From JBFWUM01 sp050247255 (GTDB lineage Bacteria; Acidobacteriota; Vicinamibacteria; Vicinamibacterales; UBA2999), in the NCBI GenBank assembly GCA_050247255.1, contig JBFWUM010000007.1, positions 1 to 64,000 of the forward strand: 64,000 bases of DNA, read 5' to 3'. Below, in pieces: positions 6,962 through 15,128 of the stretch. The notes beneath the pieces were generated by a model. It saw only the letters and a program-made list of their open reading frames with translations, had not been told where the DNA came from and made no database searches. Position numbers and translations under genes: made by a program. The first letter of the stretch is position 1. Each line of letters starts with the position of its first letter.

Positions 6962-7981
6962 TTAACCGGTGCGCTCCGCCTCCCAGCCAAGGCCCAGGGT
7001 CATGATCTTCTCGAGCAGCCGCTCGTAGGAGATGCCGGCCACTTCCGCCGACTCGGCGAAGTCCTCGCCGTAGGCCAGGTTCGGGTTCGGGTTGGCCTCG
7101 ATCACGTAGACCCGGTCCTCGTGGTCCATGCGCAGGTCGATGCGGGCGTAGCCGTTCAAGTCGAGCGCGCGGTAGGTGCGCCTGGCGATCCGCTGGATCT
7201 TCTCGGCGAGCGGGCCTTCCAGCTTGGCGCGGTCGGTCATGATGCCGTGCCTCTTCTGGTACTGCGTGCTCCACTTCACCCGCTCGGTGGCAATGCGCCA
7301 GCGGTTGTCGGGCATGCTGGCAAACGACATCTCCCACACCGGCAGCACCTCGAGCCGCTCGTTGCCGAGCACGCCGACGTAGAGTTCGCGCCCGTCGATG
7401 AACTGCTCGACGATGGCGGCGGTGCCGAGGCTCTCGTGGATGAACTGCACGCGGCGCGCCAGCTGCTCGTGGTTCTCGACGACCGACGCCTGCGAGATGC
7501 CGGTGGAGGCCTCGAAGAAGAGCGACTTCACGATCATCGGGAAGCGAAGCTTGGCGGGCAATACCGGCTTGCGCCCGCGCCGGACGACGGCGAAGTTCGG
7601 GACCGGGATGCGGTGGTAGGCGAGCAGCTGCTTCGACAGCGCCTTGTCGCGCGCCAGGATCAGCCCGCGCGGGTTGCACCCGGTGTACGACAGCCGCAGC
7701 AGCTCGAGGTAGCTGACGACGTTCTGGTCGAAGGTGGTGACGCCGGCAAACGCCTCCATCAGGTTGAAGACGATGTGCGGCTGGAAGAACCCGGCGGCCG
7801 GGCGAATGCCGGCCATCTCGTCGCCGATGCCGAGGACGCGCACCTCGTGGCCCCGCTCGCGCAGGGTCTCGATGACGTCGAACTCCATCTTCCACTCGGC
7901 CTCGGTGACGTCGATGCCGGTGGTGTCCTCGGGCGGGACGAGGTGGTCGTGGACCAGGGCCAGGACGCGACGCTTCTTCAC
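6962..7981 (-). CDS. ATP-grasp ligase (D-Ala-D-Ala ligase-like)
   Basis: A 339-residue ATP-grasp enzyme. The pre-ATP-grasp domain covers the first 110 residues, followed by the ATP-binding lobes: FPMIVKSLFFEASTGIS (phosphate-binding Lys loop), IVEQFIDGRELYVGVLG and the metal-binding end YARIDLRMDHEDRVYVIEAN. The last motif with EANPNPNL is the Mg-binding Glu/Asn pair seen in D-alanine-D-alanine ligases. The substrate is unknown. The proposed start is GTG; an upstream in-frame TTG would add 11 residues encoded by the adjacent repeat and is less likely. A zinc metallopeptidase gene lies immediately upstream. Confidence 0.75.
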   Translation of the reverse strand: MKKRRVLALVHDHLVPPEDTTGIDVTEAEWKMEFDVIETLRERGHEVRVLGIGDEMAGIRPAAGFFQPHIVFNLMEAFAGVTTFDQNVVSYLELLRLSYTGCNPRGLILARDKALSKQLLAYHRIPVPNFAVVRRGRKPVLPAKLRFPMIVKSLFFEASTGISQASVVENHEQLARRVQFIHESLGTAAIVEQFIDGRELYVGVLGNERLEVLPVWEMSFASMPDNRWRIATERVKWSTQYQKRHGIMTDRAKLEGPLAEKIQRIARRTYRALDLNGYARIDLRMDHEDRVYVIEANPNPNLAYGEDFAESAEVAGISYERLLEKIMTLGLGWEAERTG

Positions 7982-8034
7982 TTTTCCACTTGTTCCACTT
8001 GTTCCACTTTTCAACTTTTCAACTTTTCCACTTA
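7982..8034. repeat. Stop-anchored word repeat (GTGGAA family)
   Basis: On the minus strand the metallopeptidase stop TAA runs directly into repeated words GTGGAAAAG, TTGAAAAG, TTGAAAAG, GTGGAACAA, GTGGAACAA, GTGGAAAAG. The array is purine-rich on the transcribed strand and fills the whole gap up to the ATP-grasp start. Its GTGGAAAA words may double as ribosome-binding sequence for that gene. No inverted arm is visible. Confidence 0.75.
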
Positions 8035-9057
8035 GAGAAACAGCCGGTGTCCGCCGCTGTGGAGATAGTTCATCGCCTGCACGGTCAGCAGCACGGTGAA
8101 CTCCTGGCGCGCCTGGTCCTCGGGCACCGCCAGCCGCATCTTCAGCTCGCGCGATCGCGCGATCATGTCCTCGAGCACCTGGTCGATCGTGTACTGGTAG
8201 ATGCCGGTCCAGTTGGCGACGACGCGGCGCACGGCGCGGCGATGGCGGGCGATGAACTGCGCGGCCGTGATGTTGCCGGCAAACTCCGGCGCCGCCGAGA
8301 ACAGCTTGCGCAGGTCGCGATCATAGAAGTTGGGATAGTCGACTCCATAGTGTTTGCGCTTGGTCCGGTAGTGCTGCCGCAGCGTCTTGCGCACCTGGGG
8401 CAGCGCTTCGACTTCGGCGGGGTTGTCGACACGCGGCGGCACGCCGCGCAGCGACGCCATCAACTTGTCCATGTACTGCAGTTTCTTGCCGGCCGGCCAC
8501 TCCGCGTAGCGGACGGCCCACTCGCTGCTGGGCGTCAGCCACACGGCGAACGTCTCGGCGAAGTCCTCGTCGGGATGGCTCTGCGCGTACCAGGCGTCGA
8601 GGTGCAGCACGAAACTCTTGCTGTACGGCTTCGGCGTGTAGAACTCCGGGTACGGCTTGGACGGAGAGCCGAACACCTCGCGCCGCTGCCGCCGCAGCCG
8701 CAGCCGGTAGGCGTTGTCGATGGCGTGCCCCGCCTCGTGCCGCAGGATGCGCATGCACCAGTCCTCATCGCCCCCCTCGACCTCGAACATCTGCGCCTCC
8801 TCGAGCTTTTCGAGGCGCGGGTGCGCGAGGTAGAAGGGGATGGCGATGGCGGTGGCGCCATCCGGGGTAAACCATTCGTCGGCGATGTAGAAATGCAGCG
8901 GAAACTCGAGCCCCTTGTCGCGCAGCTCCTGGCGCAGCCGTTCCGTGCGGATCGCCAGCGTTCCCTCGATGGAAAGGGGCAGATCGCACATCCGGATGTC
9001 CAGGAGTTCGTCATCGGGGACGGAGGCCCAGTCCGCCGGGAGGGGCTGTCGCGGCAT
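8032..9057 (-). CDS. Putative zinc-binding metallopeptidase
   Basis: A 341-residue protein with a zincin motif HEAGH (His107, Glu108, His111) in ILRHEAGHAIDNAYRLR. A downstream Glu in DEDFAETFAVWL is the likely third zinc ligand. This matches the uncharacterised bacterial 'putative zinc-binding metallopeptidase' family. No signal peptide is visible, so it is probably cytosolic. The ATG at 9057 avoids overlap with the divergent M3 peptidase start. The ATP-grasp gene follows after a short repeat, and the pair may handle the same peptide. Confidence 0.8.
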   Translation of the reverse strand: MPRQPLPADWASVPDDELLDIRMCDLPLSIEGTLAIRTERLRQELRDKGLEFPLHFYIADEWFTPDGATAIAIPFYLAHPRLEKLEEAQMFEVEGGDEDWCMRILRHEAGHAIDNAYRLRLRRQRREVFGSPSKPYPEFYTPKPYSKSFVLHLDAWYAQSHPDEDFAETFAVWLTPSSEWAVRYAEWPAGKKLQYMDKLMASLRGVPPRVDNPAEVEALPQVRKTLRQHYRTKRKHYGVDYPNFYDRDLRKLFSAAPEFAGNITAAQFIARHRRAVRRVVANWTGIYQYTIDQVLEDMIARSRELKMRLAVPEDQARQEFTVLLTVQAMNYLHSGGHRLFL

Positions 9058-9100
9058 GCGTTGGCAGTGATCATAGACTAGGCTTTTGCCAGGAGCCGCC

Positions 9101-10984
9101 ATGTCAGGAGCTCGAGTCCGGGCCACCGCAATCGTGGCCGTTGTGATGTCTATGTCGGTATTGACGCTTGGGCAGACGCGCGACCGCGCGCAGGTCGCCC
9201 CCCGCTACACGTGGAATCTCGCCGATATCTATCCCAGCGAAGCCGCCTGGCGCGCCGAGAAGGCGCGGATCACCGCCGAAATCCCGAAGGTGGCCGCCTT
9301 CCAGGGACGCCTCGGGTCGTCGGCCGCGACCCTGGCCGACGCGCTGGAGCTCGCCTCGAGCCTCGACAAGGAGCTGTCGCGGCTCTACGTCTACGCCAGC
9401 ATGCTGTCCGACCAGGACACGCGCCAGTCGGGCCCGCAGGGGATGCAGCAGGAGATGCAGCAGCTCTATGCGAACTTCGCCGCGCAGGCGTCGTACATGG
9501 AACCGGAGCTGCTGCGGGTCGGCGCCGCCACGGTCGCCGGCTTCGTCGCTTCGGAGCCGCGGCTCAAGGTCTACGCCTTCTACCTGAACGACATCGTCCG
9601 GCGCGCGCCGCACACGCTGTCGGATGCCGAGGAGAAGCTGCTCGCCGACGTGCAGCCGCTGGCGGCGTCGGCGTCGAACATCTACGGCATTCTCGCCAAC
9701 GCCGACTTCCCGTACCCGACGATCACGCTGAGCGACGGGCGGCAGGTGAAGGTCGACCAGGCGGGCTACGCCGAGCTGCGCACGCTGCCGAACCGCGCCG
9801 ACCGCGAACAGGCGATGGCGGCGTTCTTCAACGCGCTCGGTTCGTTCAGCCGCACCTACGGCACGACCATCAACTCGGAAGTCCAGAAGGTGAGCTTCCT
9901 GGCAAAGGCGCGCAAGTACGGCTCGAACCTGGAGCTGGCGCTCGACGGCCCGAACATCCCGACGTCGGTCTACACCCGGCTGATCGACGGCGTGAACAGG
10001 AACCTGCCGACGTTCCACCGCTACCTGAAGCTGCGCAAGCAGATGATGGGGCTGACCGACGACCTGCACTACTACGACCTGTATGCACCGCTGGTCGCGT
10101 CGGTCGACCTGAAATACACGGCGGAGGAGGCGCAGGACCTGGTCCTGGCGGCCTCATCGCCGCTCGGCGAGGACTACACGTCGGTGCTGCGGCGCGCGTT
10201 CGGCGAGCGCTGGATCGACATGTATCCCACCGAGGGAAAGCGCTCGGGCGCCTACTCCAACGGCGGGGCGTACGACGTGCACCCGTTCATCCTGATGAAC
10301 TTCCTCGGGCAGTACACCGACGTCAGCACGCTGGCCCACGAGCTCGGGCACACGATGCAGTCGTACTACTCGAACAGGACGCAGCCGTACCCGCTGGCGA
10401 ACTACCCGATCTTCGTCGCCGAGGTCGCCTCGACGTTCAACGAGGCGCTGCTCGTGGACCACGTGCTCGAGCAGGTGCAGGACACGCCGACGCGGATAGC
10501 GATCCTCGGCAACTACCTGGAGAACATCAAGGCCACGGTGTTCCGGCAGACGCAGTTCGCCGAGTTCGAGCTGCGGATGCACCAGATGGCCGAGAAGGGC
10601 GAGCCGATCACCGGCGATGCGCTGGCGAAGCTCTATCACGACATCACGAAGAAGTACTACGGCCACGACCAGAAGGTGACGATCGTCGACGACTACGTGG
10701 CGCACGAGTGGAGCTACATCCCGCACTTCTACCGGGACTTCTACGTGTTCCAGTACGCCACGTCGTTCACCGCCGCCGAGGCACTGGCTTCGAAGGTGCT
10801 GGCCGGCGACATGGCGGCGCGCGACCGCTACCTGCAGTTCCTGTCGGCGGGCGGCTCGAAGTACCCGATCGACCTGCTGAAGGACGCCGGCGTCGACATG
10901 ACGACCGACGAGCCGCTCGACCTGACCATCCGCAAGATGAATGCGGTGATGGACGAGATGGAGAAGCTGCTGGCGCAGCGCTAG
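9101..10984 (+). CDS. pepF: M3 family oligoendopeptidase F, exported
   Basis: A 627-residue zinc metallopeptidase of the M3 (thimet/oligoendopeptidase F) family. An N-terminal signal peptide (residues 1-25, ending LTLGQ) indicates periplasmic location, unlike the usual cytosolic PepF. The family-wide N-terminal helical domain (SRLYVYASMLSDQDTR) precedes the catalytic core. HELGH at about 413-417 is the zinc motif and NEALLVDH supplies the third ligand. It would cleave medium-length peptides. The ATG has AGGAG 5-6 bp upstream. It is divergent from the zinc metallopeptidase gene. Confidence 0.9.
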   Translation: MSGARVRATAIVAVVMSMSVLTLGQTRDRAQVAPRYTWNLADIYPSEAAWRAEKARITAEIPKVAAFQGRLGSSAATLADALELASSLDKELSRLYVYASMLSDQDTRQSGPQGMQQEMQQLYANFAAQASYMEPELLRVGAATVAGFVASEPRLKVYAFYLNDIVRRAPHTLSDAEEKLLADVQPLAASASNIYGILANADFPYPTITLSDGRQVKVDQAGYAELRTLPNRADREQAMAAFFNALGSFSRTYGTTINSEVQKVSFLAKARKYGSNLELALDGPNIPTSVYTRLIDGVNRNLPTFHRYLKLRKQMMGLTDDLHYYDLYAPLVASVDLKYTAEEAQDLVLAASSPLGEDYTSVLRRAFGERWIDMYPTEGKRSGAYSNGGAYDVHPFILMNFLGQYTDVSTLAHELGHTMQSYYSNRTQPYPLANYPIFVAEVASTFNEALLVDHVLEQVQDTPTRIAILGNYLENIKATVFRQTQFAEFELRMHQMAEKGEPITGDALAKLYHDITKKYYGHDQKVTIVDDYVAHEWSYIPHFYRDFYVFQYATSFTAAEALASKVLAGDMAARDRYLQFLSAGGSKYPIDLLKDAGVDMTTDEPLDLTIRKMNAVMDEMEKLLAQR

Positions 10985-11002
10985 CCATATAGAGACACAA
11001 AG

Positions 11003-11079
11003 ACGGTTTGAACCACGAAGGTCACGAAGATCACGAAGACTCTCCTTTGTGCTCTTTGTGTCCTTAGTGGTTCAACCGT
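11003..11079. repeat. Stop-anchored hairpin repeat (CACGAAG family)
   Basis: The left arm ACGGTTTGAACCACGAAG continues with GTCACGAAGATCACGAAGA. The right arm is its imperfect reverse complement and ends ...GTGGTTCAACCGT. On the minus strand the phosphatase stop TAA (AAC CAC TAA) lies inside the right arm. The element sits between two convergent genes and could act as a bidirectional terminator although it has no T-tract. Relatives are at 14857-15128 and 44415-44486. Confidence 0.8.
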
Positions 11080-12760
11080 TCCGTGACCTCCGTCCTCAGG
11101 CCCATCGCTTCCAGGCAGAGCGGAGCGATGTCGACGGCTCGCATCCTCTGTGGCAGGCGGCGGGGGAGGCCTGCTGCGATGACCGGGCTCAATGAGTCGA
11201 GCGCGTGCAGCGCGCCGTGGGAGCCGCCGCCGAGGTGGGCCTTGCCGCCGGGCAGGTCGAACTCGCAGCCGGGCTGCGCGGTCAGCCACAAATCGCCGCT
11301 CTGACGGGCGTCGAGCACGCCGGCGATTCGCTCGAACGCGTTGGGATACTCAGTCGACNNNNNNNNNNNNNNNNNNNNNNNNNNNNNNNNNNNNNNNNNN
11401 NNNNNNNNNNNNNNNNNNNNNNNNNNNNNNNNNNNNNNNNNNNNNNNNNNNNNNNNNNGAGGTGGGCCTTGCCGCCGGGCAGGTCGAACTCGCAGCCGGG
11501 CTGCGCGGTCAGCCACAAATCGCCGCTCTGACGGGCGTCGAGCACGCCGGCGATTCGCTCGAACGCGTTGGGATACTCAGTCGACCCGGCGTCCCGGCCC
11601 TGCCCCTGCAGCTTCAACAGGTCCGCATCCCCCTCCCAGTGCCAGCCGTCGCCCAGACGCCGGAAATCGATCCGGCCGCGTGGGCCGATGACGACGTAGC
11701 CGTCGCCTTTCCACATGATCAGGTCGACCCGCGGGTCGAGGAGCGCCGTGCGCGCCACGCGCTCGATCAGCTCCGACGTCGCGTGCTGCAGGTAGATCTG
11801 CGCCGCCCGCATGTTGGGGCAGACGAGCAGCTCGTCCCCCTCGCGCCACGGCGTGCCGAGCTCGCCGTGGCTGAAGTCGGCGAGGACTGCCTGCAGGGTG
11901 ATGACGGCAGCGTCCCGATCCGCCAGGATCTCGCAGTGGCCGTGATCGGAGGTGACGATGACGCAGGTGTCGCGCATGAAGGCGTCGAACCCGCCGCCGG
12001 CGTCGAACATGGCGCCAAGCGCCTGGTCGACGCGCTCGACAGACGGCAGCGCCGCGTGGGGGCCGGCCGCGTGGCTCTTGAAGTCGTTGTCGGCAAAGTA
12101 GGCCACGGTGAAGTCCGGCATCCCGCCGGCCTCGACCAGCTCGCACAGCAGGGTGGCCGTCGCCTCGTCATCCATGCCAAAACGGTGGAGCACGCCGGCC
12201 TTCTCGTGCAGGTGTTTGTGCCTGCGCGGCGTCCGCCCGGTCACGAAATTCCCCAGCGACAGCGTTGTCGGGCCAAGAACCGACTCGGTGAAGGGGACAC
12301 CGGGCAGCATCGAGAGCAGCCAGGGGACGTGGACCTCGTGTGTGTGCAGGCCGCGGTGCACCAGGTAGTTGAGGCAGGCGGCCTTGCGCCCGGCCTGCTC
12401 GACGGTCTCGAACAAGGTGGGCGAGGTCAGGCGATCGCCGTTCAAGCGCACCAGGAAGTCGCGCAGGAACTCGCCGAACCCCTCGCGCGCGATCACCCAG
12501 AAGTCGTCGCCGTAATAGGCGATCTCGCCGCGGGCCTGGTCGTACCAGGCGGCGCCGGCAATGCCGTGCTGCGCGGGATAGACGCCGGTGATGATCGAGG
12601 TGGTCGCGGCCGGCGTGATCGACGGGAAGATCGTGGTCGAGGCCTGGTGCATATCGCCGGCGTCGGCGAGCCGCTTGAGGTTCGGCAGCCGACCGGTCTG
12701 GACGGCGGGGCAAACGACGCGCGGGGAGGCGGCGTCGATGACGACGAGCAGGACCTTCAC
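11064..12760 (-). CDS. Alkaline phosphatase superfamily hydrolase (split by an assembly join)
   Basis: A nucleotide pyrophosphatase/phosphodiesterase-like metalloenzyme. It has VVIDAASP near the N-terminus (metal-binding Asp), STTIFPSITPAATTSIITG with the nucleophile Thr/Ser, FADNDFKSHAAGPH and VTSDHGHCE as metal ligands, and HGALHALDSLSP near the end. There is no signal peptide; the start is GTG. The coding sequence is interrupted by 100 N flanked by identical 127-bp copies; collapsing these gives one continuous frame of about 490 residues ending TERLNH. The substrate (nucleotide, phospholipid or phosphonate ester) cannot be told. Confidence 0.8.
11232..11585. other. Scaffold join: 127-bp duplicate around 100 N
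   Basis: Bases 11232-11358 are repeated identically at 11459-11585 on either side of 100 N. A 127-bp exact overlap is what an assembler with k=127 leaves at contig ends, so the true sequence almost certainly has one copy and no gap. The phosphatase reading frame becomes continuous when one copy and the N run are removed. Confidence 0.9.
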
Positions 12761-12844
12761 GGCACCGGACGGTGCAATCCAGGTGCCTCAGCTGCGCGAT
12801 GCGGCCACTACCGGCCGCTGAGGTCCGTCCGATAAACAGGCAAG

Positions 12845-13225
12845 ATGTCGCCGCACGCCGCCGGACTGGTCCTCCTCGTCGAAGACGAACCGAAGTTTCG
12901 CGAGCCGCTCGAACACCTCCTGCGCCAGCGCTCCTACGAGGTCATCACCGCCGACGCGGCCGACACGGCGCTGGCGTTACTCGAAACTGCACGCCCCGAC
13001 GCGGCAATCGTCGACCTGCAGCTCAAGCGGGGATCGGGACGCGACGTGGTGGTGCGGATGCCCGAAGCGGCCCCGGTCATCATCTTTTCCGGGATGAAGT
13101 CTGCCAGCGGGCAGTTGGAGGACAGGCGCCCGCGGACCAAGATGGTGGAGAAGCCGGCGTCGATCACCTGGCTGATCGATCAGCTCGACGAGATGCTGAG
13201 CGCGACACGAGCCGGCCGAGACTGA
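12845..13225 (+). CDS. Single-domain response regulator
   Basis: A 126-residue CheY-like receiver with no output domain. The acidic pair is in LLVEDEPKF, the phosphoacceptor Asp in DAAIVDLQL, the conserved Thr/Ser in IIFSGMKS and the Lys in KMVEKPAS. It would be phosphorylated by an unlinked sensor kinase; none is adjacent. Its stop codon TGA lies within the left arm of a palindromic repeat. It is divergent from the phosphatase gene and convergent with the arginase gene. Confidence 0.85.
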   Translation: MSPHAAGLVLLVEDEPKFREPLEHLLRQRSYEVITADAADTALALLETARPDAAIVDLQLKRGSGRDVVVRMPEAAPVIIFSGMKSASGQLEDRRPRTKMVEKPASITWLIDQLDEMLSATRAGRD

Positions 13226-13270
13226 AGTCTCGGGCTCCAACAGCCGGAGTCCGGGACTTCAGTTCCCGGC
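13211..13270. terminator. Palindromic repeat between convergent genes
   Basis: Imperfect inverted arms: GCCGGCCGAGACTGAAGTCT and onward at 13211-13238, and GGAGTCCGGGACTTCAGTTC and onward at 13246-13270, with a 7-bp loop. Each arm also contains a smaller palindrome on ACTGAAGTC. The response regulator ends inside the left arm, and the arginase stop lies 3 bp beyond the right arm. It probably serves as a shared bidirectional terminator, without a clear T-tract. Confidence 0.6.
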
Positions 13271-13272
13271 CG

Positions 13273-14187
13273 TCACAGAATATTCTTCCCTAACGCCGAC
13301 AGCGCCAGCTCTGTGGCGAACTCGGCGGTCTGGTTGCGGATGTCGAGCGTTGGGTTGACCTCGACCAGATCGAGCGCGATCAGCCGAGCCGAGTCGGCGA
13401 CCATTTCCATCATCATGTGCGCCTCGCGGTAGTCGAGGCCGCCCTTCACGGGCGTGCCGACGCCGGGCGCAATCATCGGGTCGCAGACGTCCATGTCGAA
13501 CGAGACGTGGATGCCGCCCGTCCCCTGCGACGCGAGCGCGAGGGCGTGCGCGGCGACCTCGGCGATGCCGTCGCGATCGATGTCCTTCATCGTGAACACG
13601 TGGACGCCGGCGTCGCGGATCCGCCCCTTCTCGCGCTCGTCGAGATTGCGGATCCCCACCAGGACGGTCCGCTCCGGGCTGATGGCGGGGGAGACCCCGC
13701 CGATCGACGACAGCTCGACCGGCTCGCGGCCGAGCAGCGCCGCCAGCGGCATGCCGTGCACGTTGCCGCTGCCCGTGGTTTCGGGCGTGTTCATGTCGCC
13801 GTGCGCATCGACCCAGAGGACGCCGAGCGGCTTGCCGGTCGCCTCGCGGACCCAGGCGGCACTGGCCGCCACCGAGCCTGCGCCGAGGCTGTGATCGCCG
13901 CCCAGCACGAGCGGGAGCGCGCCACCCCGGAGCGATTCGAGCGAGGTCTTGTACAGCGCGGCACACACCGCGGCGATCTCGCGGATGTACTTCTTCTGCG
14001 GGTCGGTCGGCTGCTGCGTCTCGCGCTGCGGCGCCGGCAGGTTCCCCTTGTCGACGACGGCGCGCCCGAGCGAGGCGATCTGGTCGCCGAGGCCGGCAAT
14101 GCGGAAGGCGGAGGGCCCCATGTCGACGCCGCGCCGGCCGCCACCGAGATCGAGCGGCACGCCGATGAGGTGAACCGGTTTCGCCAT
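13273..14187 (-). CDS. rocF: Arginase / ureohydrolase
   Basis: A 304-residue ureohydrolase that would convert arginine to ornithine and urea in the cytosol. The dinuclear manganese motifs are all present: GGDHS (near 96-100), DAHGDMNTP (near 127) and SFDMDVCDP (near 229-237). GSGNVHGMPLAAL matches arginases better than agmatinases. The ATG was chosen because longer forms start inside the neighbouring methyltransferase gene. It follows that gene by 8 bp on the same strand. No other arginine or urea gene is nearby. Confidence 0.9.
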   Translation of the reverse strand: MAKPVHLIGVPLDLGGGRRGVDMGPSAFRIAGLGDQIASLGRAVVDKGNLPAPQRETQQPTDPQKKYIREIAAVCAALYKTSLESLRGGALPLVLGGDHSLGAGSVAASAAWVREATGKPLGVLWVDAHGDMNTPETTGSGNVHGMPLAALLGREPVELSSIGGVSPAISPERTVLVGIRNLDEREKGRIRDAGVHVFTMKDIDRDGIAEVAAHALALASQGTGGIHVSFDMDVCDPMIAPGVGTPVKGGLDYREAHMMMEMVADSARLIALDLVEVNPTLDIRNQTAEFATELALSALGKNIL

Positions 14188-14195
14188 CGCGCCGC

Positions 14196-14831
14196 CTACC
14201 GCCGCAGCTTGTAGGACACGGACATCCCTTCGCCGCTCGGCGAGACGATGCTCGTGTAGAGCGACGGGTGGGTGAGGATGGTGCGGAGGAACGGCTCCAT
14301 CTCGCTGCTCTTGTTGACCACGTTGTGCGCCAGGAAGACGCCGCCCGGGTCGAGCCGCGGATAGACCATGTCGAAGAACTTCTTGTAGTCGGGCTTCCAC
14401 GCGTCGAGGAAGACCATGTCGAACGAGCGGGAGAGCCTGGGGATTTCCACGAAGGCGTCGCCCGGGATCACGCGCACGACGTCGGTGAGGCCGGCCTTCT
14501 GGATGTTGGCGGCCGCCTCCTTCGCCCGCTGCGGGTCGTACTCGATGGCCATGACCTGGCCGCCCGTTTCGCGCGCGCCCAGCCCGAGCCAGATGCCGCT
14601 GTAGCCAGACGCGGCGCCGATTTCCAGGATCGATCGCGCCCCCTTGGTGGCCACCATCGTCCGCAGGAACAACCCGTCCTCTTCGGAGACCGCCAGCTGT
14701 CCCTTGTCGGCAGCGCGGATGCTCTCGAGGATTGCCTCGATCTGCGGCGTCATCGCCCCCGACTTGCGCTGCTGCGCGCCAACGCCAGCCACGAGTGAGA
14801 GAGCCACGGCCATGGTGATAAGTAGACGCAT
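14196..14831 (-). CDS. Secreted SAM-dependent O-methyltransferase
   Basis: A 211-residue class I methyltransferase of the caffeoyl-CoA / catechol O-methyltransferase-like family. LEIGAASGYSGIWLG is the SAM-binding motif I, MAIEYDPQRAKEA the acidic ribose-binding loop, and DMVFLDAWKPDY the metal-binding region. The first 19 residues look like a signal peptide (LSLVAGVGAQ), which is odd for a SAM-dependent enzyme because SAM is not normally available outside the cytosol; the segment could be a membrane anchor. It is co-directional with arginase. Confidence 0.8.
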   Translation of the reverse strand: MRLLITMAVALSLVAGVGAQQRKSGAMTPQIEAILESIRAADKGQLAVSEEDGLFLRTMVATKGARSILEIGAASGYSGIWLGLGARETGGQVMAIEYDPQRAKEAAANIQKAGLTDVVRVIPGDAFVEIPRLSRSFDMVFLDAWKPDYKKFFDMVYPRLDPGGVFLAHNVVNKSSEMEPFLRTILTHPSLYTSIVSPSGEGMSVSYKLRR

Positions 14832-14856
14832 GGCGACGATCTTATGTCAGGGAGTT

Positions 14857-15128
14857 CACGGAGACGGTCTCAACCACGAAGGCCACGAAGGTCACAAAGG
14901 CAGCAGCCGTCCGACGGCCGCCGAAGGCGGCCAACGCCGGCGAATGAGGTCGCGAGCACAAACCCCTTCATGAGTCATCGCCGGGTTTGCGCTCACGACC
15001 TCATCCGCCGGCGTGGACGGCCTGCTGCGCAGGCCGTCCGTCGAACGGCTCGCCGCCCACGAAGGCCTTGTCGCCTCCGTGCCTTCTTCGTGTTCTTCGT
15101 GACCTTTGTGGTTTAAACCGTCTCCGTG
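14857..15128. repeat. 272-bp nested inverted repeat
   Basis: Almost the whole sequence between the methyltransferase start and the hemY stop folds on itself. The outer arms are CACGGAGACGGT...CACGAAGG words and their complement ending ACCGTCTCCGTG. The inner 31-bp arms (14935-14965 and 14983-15013) differ at only three positions. Intermediate GCCGTCC / GGACGGC elements also pair. On the minus strand the hemY stop TAA is followed at once by ACCACAAAGG words. It could be a MITE-like element or a long structured 3' RNA. Confidence 0.8.

Noticed and set aside
11359..11585. Tandem duplication within the phosphatase gene
   Set aside because: The copies are identical, 127 bp long and flank 100 N, which marks an assembly join.
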